A stretch of DNA of 64,000 nt from Croceivirga radicis (GTDB lineage Bacteria > Bacteroidota > Bacteroidia > Flavobacteriales > Flavobacteriaceae): the NCBI RefSeq assembly GCF_002072105.2, contig NZ_MTBC01000008.1, positions 123,438 through 187,437 on the forward strand, in the 5' to 3' direction. The stretch's first letter is position 1. The number at the start of each line of letters is the position of its first letter. Positions 57,742 to 64,000 of this stretch are shown piece after piece. A program made the translations under genes and the position numbers. The notes under the pieces were generated by a model, which did no database searches, was not told the DNA's origin, and was given only the letters and a program-made list of their open reading frames with translations.

Positions 57742-59022
57742 ATGAGCGAACCCTTAGCAGAACGAATTAGGCCTAAAAATTTAACTGAATATGTAAGCCA
57801 ACAACATTTGGTTGGTACAGAAAAAGGCGCACTTTACCAACAAATAAAGAGCGGCACCATACCATCATTAATTTTATGGGGACCACCAGGAACGGGCAAA
57901 ACCACGCTTGCCAATATTATTGCCGAAGAAAGCAACAGGCCATTTTACACCCTAAGCGCCATTAGTAGCGGTGTTAAAGAGGTAAGAGAAGTTATTGAAA
58001 AAGCAAAACAAAGTGGTGGATTATTTACTACTAAAAATCCAATATTATTTATAGACGAGATTCATCGGTTTAGCAAATCACAACAAGATTCTTTACTTGG
58101 AGCGGTAGAAAAAGGTTGGGTAACCTTAATAGGTGCCACCACGGAAAACCCAAGTTTTGAGGTAATACCTGCATTACTATCTAGATGTCAAGTATATATT
58201 CTTAACCCTTTTGGAAAAGAAGATTTAGAATTATTATTGAATAGGGCGATTACTGAAGATGTTATCCTCTCTAAAAAAAACATCAAATTAGAGGAGACGG
58301 AAGCCCTATTACGGTTATCTGGTGGGGATGGCAGAAAATTGCTCAATATTTTTGAACTTATCATAAATTCTGAAGCAACGGACAACATAAGAGTCACAAA
58401 TGACCTTGTCTTAAGCAAAGTTCAAAAAAACACTGTGCTTTATGATAAAACTGGAGAACAGCATTACGACATTATTTCGGCCTTTATAAAATCTGTTAGA
58501 GGTAGTGATCCTAACGCCGCTGTTTACTGGCTGGCCAGAATGATTGAAGGAGGCGAAGATGTGAAATTTTTGGCCCGGCGAATGCTCATTTTAGCATCTG
58601 AAGATATAGGTAACGCAAACCCTACCGCATTGGTTTTGGCCAATGCTACATTCCAAGCGGTTACTACCATAGGCTATCCTGAGGCTCGGATTATACTTGG
58701 ACAATGTGCTACTTATTTGGCAAGTTCCCCAAAAAGTAATGCAAGCTATATGGCCATTGGCAAAGCACAGCAGGCGGTAAAACAAACCGGAGATTTGTCT
58801 GTTCCGTTACACATTCGCAACGCACCTACCAAGCTAATGAAAGATTTAGGTTATGGAGAAAATTATGCTTACGCCCATGATTATGACAATAATTTTGTAG
58901 CACAAGAGTTCTTACCAGAAGAACTCTCTGGAACCACGTTCTATAAGCCGGGCAATAATGCCAGGGAAAATGCCATGCGCGATTTTCTAAAAAAGCGATG
59001 GAAAGATAAATACGACTTCTAA
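57742..59022 (+). CDS. rarA: Replication-associated recombination protein RarA (MgsA), AAA+ ATPase
   Basis: RarA is a clamp-loader-like AAA+ ATPase that acts at stalled replication forks. The 426-aa protein has Walker A ILWGPPGTGKTTLANIIAEE (47-55 core), Walker B PILFIDEIHRFSKSQQD, the sensor-1 segment TLIGATTENPSFEVIPALLS, sensor 2 in LSGGDGRKLLNIFEL, and the C-terminal tetramerisation domain with SVRGSDPNAAVYWLARMIEG and the conserved AYAHDYDNNFV. The stop codon interlocks with that of the convergent gene (CTAA). Confidence 0.95.
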   Translation: MSEPLAERIRPKNLTEYVSQQHLVGTEKGALYQQIKSGTIPSLILWGPPGTGKTTLANIIAEESNRPFYTLSAISSGVKEVREVIEKAKQSGGLFTTKNPILFIDEIHRFSKSQQDSLLGAVEKGWVTLIGATTENPSFEVIPALLSRCQVYILNPFGKEDLELLLNRAITEDVILSKKNIKLEETEALLRLSGGDGRKLLNIFELIINSEATDNIRVTNDLVLSKVQKNTVLYDKTGEQHYDIISAFIKSVRGSDPNAAVYWLARMIEGGEDVKFLARRMLILASEDIGNANPTALVLANATFQAVTTIGYPEARIILGQCATYLASSPKSNASYMAIGKAQQAVKQTGDLSVPLHIRNAPTKLMKDLGYGENYAYAHDYDNNFVAQEFLPEELSGTTFYKPGNNARENAMRDFLKKRWKDKYDF

Positions 59023-59837
59023 AATTTTATGTTAATCGCTTTAGGGGCTTTATCGCCATCAAATTCTACGTACCACTGTCCATTATCCTTAAAAACCACC
59101 CCATTTTTACCATCCTTACTAACCATAAACACTTCTGGTGCACTAGTAGATTTTAGCACATAAACTATTTGTGGGGTACTATCAATTAATTGGTAACCAT
59201 TCTCTAAGGGTTGTGCATACAAGACATCAGGATTAGTAGCTTCCTGTGCCCTTGTGGTAATATTGGCAGTGCTATTTGCAGGTTCTTTACCTTGAGACTG
59301 CTCAACATCTACCGGTAATTTGGTGTTATCTTTTGCTTCTTGTTGGGTAGTTGTAGGAAGTTGTTTTACATCATCCTTGAAATTAAGGGTAACTGTTTCC
59401 GTTTGTTTGGGCGTGTAATTGTGGCCTATACCCGCCAATTGTTGCGCGGCCTTTGTTATTGCCTCTTTATAACCGTCTTTGTACTCTTTAATTTTACTTT
59501 TTGCATCTAAAGTTTCAAATACTACGGTATTGTTACAATCTTTAAATTGTAAAGAAACTTTAGTAGTAAACATGTTAGATTGATCATTCAACACCGTGGT
59601 TAACCCTAAGCATCTATTCACGTTAAGATCTAAAGGCAAGGCATCATCATAAACAACATTAAAGCCGTAATTACTTAGCAAATACTTGGTTAAGGTACTA
59701 GTGTTATATTGATTAACTTCTTTAAAAGATTCAAATTGTTTAGGAACAATTATGTATTTGTAATCATTAAATTGCGCGCTTAGCGACATAGGGACTGTTA
59801 ATAAAAACAGGCCAAAAAGTATGTTCTTCATATTCAT
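59019..59837 (-). CDS. Exported protein of unknown function, third in an envelope operon
   Basis: This 272-aa protein has a signal peptide (MKNILFGLFLLTVPMSLSAQ from the third residue; the ATG two codons earlier is an alternative). The first domain (about 25-150) looks alpha/beta (DYKYIIVPKQFESFKEVNQY, NVNRCLGLTTVLNDQSNMF). A low-complexity Gln/Thr-rich linker (about 155-205) leads to a small C-terminal domain (YQLIDSTPQIVYVLKSTSAP, GKNGVVFKDNGQWYVEFDG). No known family. It follows the DUF5723-like gene by 12 bp. Confidence 0.75.
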   Translation of the reverse strand: MNMKNILFGLFLLTVPMSLSAQFNDYKYIIVPKQFESFKEVNQYNTSTLTKYLLSNYGFNVVYDDALPLDLNVNRCLGLTTVLNDQSNMFTTKVSLQFKDCNNTVVFETLDAKSKIKEYKDGYKEAITKAAQQLAGIGHNYTPKQTETVTLNFKDDVKQLPTTTQQEAKDNTKLPVDVEQSQGKEPANSTANITTRAQEATNPDVLYAQPLENGYQLIDSTPQIVYVLKSTSAPEVFMVSKDGKNGVVFKDNGQWYVEFDGDKAPKAINIKF

Positions 59838-59849
59838 ATGCTCTTGAAA

Positions 59850-61313
59850 TCAATTATCGTTCCAAGATAGAATATTAAATCCGAATTGTAAAGATGCATA
59901 GTGGCTATCTGCTACATTACGATAACCCAATAGGTTATCTCCCATAATGTAAAAATTGACAGGACCTGCTTGAAAATTTAATCCCAAACCAATATTGGAC
60001 AGGGAATATTTATCTATTGTATAGGTAGTCTTTAACGCTAAAATATTACCCAACCGCTTTTGATAGAAAGCACTTAATGCAGCCTGCGGTCCTTTTGGTC
60101 TGTTGATCATAAATAACTGCGCACCTACTGCATTTTTGTAGTCAATATTTTGTGAGCTACCTGAACTACCAGCCCCATTAAAAGCACAACCACAATTATC
60201 TCTTCTTACTGTTTTAGTAGAAGTATTTCCAAAATTATGCCTAATAGATGCATATAGTTTTACGGGACGAAGCGAGACCCAAGAAGACGCATCTGTAGTA
60301 TAATCTACTTGCTCTTCTATATCGTCTACCAATTCTTGCCACAAATCTGTATTAAAGTTGGCTAAATCTTCTGGTAAAATAATTTCCAAACCTTCATTAT
60401 TGGCGCTCCCTGTTACCGAATAGTTTTTTACCGCATTGTTGTGGTAAATAAAACCAACATCTAATAGACTACCAGTAACCAAGGTGTTAGCACTAAGGTT
60501 ATGCGTAAATCCAACATCAAAACCCAAACCCAGGTTACCACCAAATAAAGAACGAGAAATAAATTTATTAATTAAATCTTCCTGTGTGGTATTGCTGTCT
60601 TCATCTATAATATCTATAAATTCCTGTAGCCCGGAAGTTTCTAAAGAAAGGTCTGCCACTACCGTATTTCTTAAAATATTTTGCTCGCCTAATGTAGTTT
60701 CAAAATAACCTGAATTACCCTTGGTTTTAAACTCAAGCACACTACTGTATAATTTTGCTCTGGCCCCAATGGTCCAGTCCTCATCTAAACGCTTATTTAC
60801 TCCAAAATGTAGTACGTTTACCACTTCACCCTGATTGGTAAGATGGCTCAAATCAAAACGCCTACCTATGTTAGTCGCATTTCCCTCGAATGCCAAAATA
60901 GCCAAATCTTGCGGCCAAAATTGAGAGAAGAAACCCTCACCGTACATTCCAAAAGAATAATAATTATCTGGATTGTTCTTTCCCCTAAACCCAACTGTAA
61001 ACAACTCTAATTGACCACTAAGGCTGAACTCGTCTCGTTGTGACATGCTGTAGATAGCACGCTCACGTATTTTGGTATTAAAATCTACACCATCATTGGC
61101 AAAAAGGTCATTAACCGTTACACCACTAGTACCGGCCTGCATAGAAAATCCTGATAATAAGGGAACACCAGCATGCCATTTGTAAGGGGCTTTTACGCCA
61201 GGGTTTAATAGCAACGCCTGCGGCACCTCATAAAAATCATACAATACAGCTTTATTCTGGGCCGTACAAAATACCAATCCAACTAAAAAGAATAGTACGT
61301 TTATCTTTTTCAT
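59850..61313 (-). CDS. Outer-membrane beta-barrel protein, DUF5723-like
   Basis: This 487-aa protein has a signal peptide (KINVLFFLVGLVFCTAQ). The mature part shows the pattern of DUF5723 proteins: ALLLNPGVKAPYKWHAGVPL near the N-terminus, GMYGEGFFSQFWPQDLAILA, and alternating strands to a final LQFGFNILSWND. A Gly/Ser-Cys loop (DNCGCAFNGAGSSGSS) is a likely surface loop. The fold resembles PorV/FadL-like barrels. Its ATG overlaps the stop of the upstream lipoprotein gene (61310-61313), so the two are coupled. Confidence 0.85.
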   Translation of the reverse strand: MKKINVLFFLVGLVFCTAQNKAVLYDFYEVPQALLLNPGVKAPYKWHAGVPLLSGFSMQAGTSGVTVNDLFANDGVDFNTKIRERAIYSMSQRDEFSLSGQLELFTVGFRGKNNPDNYYSFGMYGEGFFSQFWPQDLAILAFEGNATNIGRRFDLSHLTNQGEVVNVLHFGVNKRLDEDWTIGARAKLYSSVLEFKTKGNSGYFETTLGEQNILRNTVVADLSLETSGLQEFIDIIDEDSNTTQEDLINKFISRSLFGGNLGLGFDVGFTHNLSANTLVTGSLLDVGFIYHNNAVKNYSVTGSANNEGLEIILPEDLANFNTDLWQELVDDIEEQVDYTTDASSWVSLRPVKLYASIRHNFGNTSTKTVRRDNCGCAFNGAGSSGSSQNIDYKNAVGAQLFMINRPKGPQAALSAFYQKRLGNILALKTTYTIDKYSLSNIGLGLNFQAGPVNFYIMGDNLLGYRNVADSHYASLQFGFNILSWNDN

Positions 61314-61846
61314 TCTACATTCAATACAACGGTAGCACTAGACTTAAATACCAATTTTGGATCGGTTAGGGTAGATTGGCTACTACCATCCCCTTCATTA
61401 GTAGCACTGATTCTAATTTTTGCCGTATTTCTAAGAATTTCCAAAGACTCACCATTTGGGCCAAAATTAACCTGACGTTCTAAAGCTGCCGTAGGTTGTG
61501 GTTCTATTGCAAACGGTTCTTGGTACAAGACAACATCTGCCTCATTTAAAAATTCTATAAGCAAACCCAAACTTTTACTGGTCGTGTTTTCTATTTGATA
61601 CGTAATAGTACCTTCTACAACCTCATCCGCAATAAACTTTTCTTTAAAGGCCTCAAACGTAAACACCTCTGAAAAGAACACGCCAGTACCAGCGGCATTC
61701 ATAGTATCCTCATTAGATTCAAAATACAACAAACTGGATGCTAAAGAAGGCTGTAGCGATAGGTCGTCTACTTGATTAAAATCTTGTTCTTCAGAGCAGG
61801 ATACCATCAATAACAAACAACAGCAAAAAATTAAAATGGTTTTCAT
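61310..61846 (-). CDS. Small lipoprotein, first gene of the envelope operon
   Basis: This 178-aa lipoprotein has a Cys-rich signal (FCCCLLLMVSC, lipid Cys17). The mature domain is probably a beta-sandwich (YFESNEDTMNAAGTGVFFSE, VEGTITYQIENTTSKSLGLL, LERQVNFGPNGESLEILRNT). I recognise no named family. The translational overlap with the DUF5723-like barrel gene suggests that the two proteins work together in the outer membrane. Confidence 0.78.
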   Translation of the reverse strand: MKTILIFCCCLLLMVSCSEEQDFNQVDDLSLQPSLASSLLYFESNEDTMNAAGTGVFFSEVFTFEAFKEKFIADEVVEGTITYQIENTTSKSLGLLIEFLNEADVVLYQEPFAIEPQPTAALERQVNFGPNGESLEILRNTAKIRISATNEGDGSSQSTLTDPKLVFKSSATVVLNVE

Positions 61847-61906
61847 AGCGTGTAATCCTAGGTTTTATAGGTAACAATGTTTACCCATGTGTACCCTACT
61901 ATAACT

Positions 61907-62596
61907 CTATAAAAAGTTTTTTATTTCGTTTAAATCATAAATGATATCACAAACATTGTGCTTGGGTTCGTTATGGGCATTAAAATGTAGCGCATGCAAG
62001 CCTAATGCCTTGGCTCCTAAGATGTCTGCCTCCAAACTATCCCCGATCATTATTGATTTATTTGCGGGTACCTTTGCCATTTCCAAGGCCAGAGTAAAAA
62101 TCTTTGGGTTTGGTTTTTTAACACCCGCCATTTCAGAATTTACCACTACGGAGAAATAATCCAAGATGTTGGCATTTCTAAGTTTCTTTTCTTGAACATT
62201 GGCAAAACCATTTGTAATAATATGCAGCTTATAGTTTGGCCTTAAATACTCTAAAATTGCATGCGCTCCCGGAAAAGTGTGGTTAAAACTAGACAAATGG
62301 GCTATATACCCTTCTGACAGTGTATTTATTTGCGCATCGGTAGCTTTAAAACCAATTTTATCAAAGGTTTGTTTTAGACGTTGGTAGCGCAAGTCTTCTT
62401 TGGAAATTTTCTCTTCTCTAAACAGCTTCCAGAAAGCAAAATTTATAGGTACATAAGCCACTAAAAATTCGGGAAGCGAAACGGGAATATCGTGCTCTTC
62501 AAAAATTTTTTTAAACGTTAGTTCAGAGTTTTTCTCAAAATCCCAAAGGGTATGGTCCAAGTCAAAAAAAACATCGGTAACCACCTCTCTATACAT
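61907..62596 (-). CDS. yjjG: YjjG-family HAD phosphatase (noncanonical pyrimidine nucleotidase)
   Basis: HAD-superfamily 5'-nucleotidases of this type remove odd pyrimidine nucleotides and act on UMP/dUMP/dTMP. The 229-aa protein has motif I DVFFDLDHTLWDFEKNS (Asp12, Asp14), motif II HIITNGFANVQEKKLRN, the conserved Lys in AGVKKPNPKIFTLAL and motif III SIMIGDSLEADILGAKALG. The cap domain is the alpha-helical type. Eight bases overlap with the upstream gene, so it is cotranscribed. Substrate is inferred from family only. Confidence 0.88.
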   Translation of the reverse strand: MYREVVTDVFFDLDHTLWDFEKNSELTFKKIFEEHDIPVSLPEFLVAYVPINFAFWKLFREEKISKEDLRYQRLKQTFDKIGFKATDAQINTLSEGYIAHLSSFNHTFPGAHAILEYLRPNYKLHIITNGFANVQEKKLRNANILDYFSVVVNSEMAGVKKPNPKIFTLALEMAKVPANKSIMIGDSLEADILGAKALGLHALHFNAHNEPKHNVCDIIYDLNEIKNFL

Positions 62597-63884
62597 AGTA
62601 TCTTTTTAAAACCGCTTTATATAAATTTATCCAGTGTATTTGCTGTTTTTCGCCAAACAATTCATTGGAAAACACCAAATTAAAATTACCCCTAACTAGT
62701 TTTACTTGGTGGTATAGCTTGTCCATGGCCTCCAATGCGGCACTTTGTTTTTTGTAGCGTTTTAACGCATAATCACAGACTGCAAACGGGTGCACCTTTA
62801 TGGGCTGTTGTACTTCTAGATTAATGTCATAAAAATAGAACGTAGTGCAGGTACCCGCCCTAAAACCTAGGTGATGGGTATACCCCATGGAAAAATCATC
62901 GGTAAATTCTGCCGCAACAAGATTCCTATAGGTCTGTGGTACCATAACCCTATTATACCGCATTCTAGAATATTTAATAGGCCTATTAATTAATTGAGAC
63001 AAACGCCTTTTCTCTTCTTTAAGTGCATTTAAATTATCACCGGCAGCCATACTCGCACTTAAGGAAACAATACTATAGTCTGCAACCGACTTTATTAAAT
63101 AGCGGAAACCGGTCCTATGAATAGAAATGTTCTTATCATGCTCTGAATAGGCCGCAAACTGAAAGAAAAACATACTTTTAAAAGAATAGTTCTTATGAAT
63201 TTCTAACAGCTTGGAAAAATTATCATAGGGGTCTTTTTTAGGGTTTATCCAAACCGAAATTCGTTTTAACACACGAGCAAACCTAAAGCCAGATAGGTCT
63301 TTGAACAAACCGCCCAAGGTACGCCCCAAGCCACGCATTGCAAATATGTGAGATGTGGTAACATTAATAATTGGGGTAAAAACATAATTCCGTTTTTTTA
63401 CCTCCAATTCTGGAAAACGCTCTAACAAAACGTTTAAAAACTGAAGCGCCCACAAGTCTACCACGGGCTTCTCTAAAAATTTATGTTGAAAAGCCAAACT
63501 TGTTTCTGGTGGAAAACGACCTAAACTGTCCCTAACATGAGGTAAGTACTCTTCATATCTACTCAATAGGTAAAAGCTGGCCGAAAAAATATCAAAAGGA
63601 ATGCTGCTTCTTTCATCTGTTTCAAAAAAACAGGGCACATCTTGCCATTGCTTAACCCTAACCTCTATATCGTTAATTCCCTGCTCAAACAAAAGGTCGT
63701 TGGCACGTATAAAAAATTCGTTCTGTAAAGGCTGTTTGGTATACGTTATTTTAGGACCATTATGCTTAATAAAATCTTCTACTTTGGTAGTAAAACCAAG
63801 CTCTAAACCCAAAATTCTACCCAATACCTGGTTCATGGTATAGGTAAATCTGTTGGTAATCTTATGGGTATATATCAATAGCAT
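62589..63884 (-). CDS. Polysaccharide-deacetylase-like protein
   Basis: This 431-aa protein resembles the Bacteroidota polysaccharide deacetylase-family proteins with an extra N-terminal region. It starts LLIYTHKITNRFTYTMNQVL and shows FFIRANDLLFEQGINDIEVR, PFDIFSASFYLLSRYEEYL, PVVDLWALQFLNVLLERFPE and, later, HRTGFRYLIKSVADYSIVSL and GYTHHLGFRAGTCTTFYF. The classical deacetylase Asp-Asp motif seems degenerate: the strand reads FTPIINVTTSHIFAM where active members have acidic residues, so activity is uncertain. No signal peptide is obvious. Confidence 0.8.
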   Translation of the reverse strand: MLLIYTHKITNRFTYTMNQVLGRILGLELGFTTKVEDFIKHNGPKITYTKQPLQNEFFIRANDLLFEQGINDIEVRVKQWQDVPCFFETDERSSIPFDIFSASFYLLSRYEEYLPHVRDSLGRFPPETSLAFQHKFLEKPVVDLWALQFLNVLLERFPELEVKKRNYVFTPIINVTTSHIFAMRGLGRTLGGLFKDLSGFRFARVLKRISVWINPKKDPYDNFSKLLEIHKNYSFKSMFFFQFAAYSEHDKNISIHRTGFRYLIKSVADYSIVSLSASMAAGDNLNALKEEKRRLSQLINRPIKYSRMRYNRVMVPQTYRNLVAAEFTDDFSMGYTHHLGFRAGTCTTFYFYDINLEVQQPIKVHPFAVCDYALKRYKKQSAALEAMDKLYHQVKLVRGNFNLVFSNELFGEKQQIHWINLYKAVLKRYYV

Positions 63885-63890
63885 AGATTG

Positions 63891-63898
63891 CTAAGGTA
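63891..63898 (-). promoter_or_regulatory. Possible -7 box abutting the deacetylase-like gene
   Basis: The minus strand reads TACCTTAG, one mismatch from TAnnTTTG, ending 6 nt before the ATG at 63884. The arrangement mirrors rlmB (TACCTTTG, 6 nt, ATG). No TTG at 19-nt spacing. Confidence 0.35.
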
Positions 63899-63923
63899 CA
63901 TTAAAGATCGTAGAGATAGAAGC

Positions 63924-64000
63924 GTTGATGGTTGATGGTTGATGGTTGATGGTTGATGGTTGATGGTTGATGGTTGATGGTTGATGGTTGATGGTTGATG
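63924..64000. repeat. Perfect heptamer tandem array, (GTTGATG)11, running off the window
   Basis: Eleven identical GTTGATG units occupy the last 77 bases with no mismatch and continue past the edge. The plus strand has a TGA in every frame. The minus strand is open in all three frames and would read as a repeating His-Gln-Pro-Ser-Thr-Ile-Asn. The unit length (not a multiple of three) and lack of spacers mark it as a minisatellite, not a CRISPR. Confidence 0.97.

Noticed and set aside
63924..64000. CRISPR array
   Set aside because: The repeat unit is 7 bp and there are no spacers; no cas gene is nearby.

Overview
The window reads as a chromosome segment of a marine member of the Flavobacteriaceae (Bacteroidota). 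Support comes from low GC, TAnnTTTG-type promoter boxes with a TTG about 19 nt upstream, few recognisable Shine-Dalgarno sites, a SusC/SusD pair, an ECF-sigma/FecR/TonB-receptor set, zinc-free L36, and a proteorhodopsin next to a blh carotenoid oxygenase gene. I see no tRNA, rRNA, CRISPR, insertion sequence or prophage. This is mostly a conserved core region with accessory islands.

Layout. 1-2,670: the end of a Rho-N-like protein, a VOC protein and a soluble GAF hybrid histidine kinase. 2,850-5,213: a possible 41-aa peptide, folD and ffh. 5,331-11,663: a signalling island with a 695-aa repeat lipoprotein divergent from an ECF sigma factor, a FecR anti-sigma and a TonB receptor with an STN domain. 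11,647-13,436: blh divergent from a green-tuned proton-pumping proteorhodopsin. 13,438-19,835: an M90-type peptidase with argS, a small protein coupled to an SDR/DUF2867 protein, and an exported DUF5686-like protein. 19,842-22,849: an unknown protein, the CtlX/DDAH-like pair and a small exported protein. 22,827-28,392: gltA, glgA, eno and carA, all on the minus strand.

28,426-45,587: a 17-kb ribosomal mega-operon on the minus strand, rpsL-rpsG-fusA-rpsJ through the S10, spc and alpha blocks to rplQ. It has a near-perfect promoter and a strong terminator. Two internal hairpins lie just upstream of rplC-rplD and of rpsD. L4 and S4, encoded there, are the autogenous regulators of these blocks in E. 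coli, so the hairpins are candidates for relocated attenuators.

45,973-55,281: a SusC/SusD uptake locus with two extra lipoproteins, one of them a 14-loop double beta-propeller with an ASPIC/UnbV-type domain. 55,394-64,000: housekeeping and unknown genes (an exported protein, rlmB, a rhomboid protease, rarA, a three-gene envelope operon, a YjjG-type HAD phosphatase and a polysaccharide-deacetylase-like protein). The window ends inside a perfect heptamer array, (GTTGATG)11.

I did not find an obviously new system. The best leads are the rpsJ-rplC attenuator-like leader, the repeat lipoprotein beside the sigma/FecR/TonB set, the symmetric double propeller, and promoter boxes placed so close to start codons that the mRNAs should be leaderless. 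All functional statements rest on reading the sequence and on family knowledge; no search was run.
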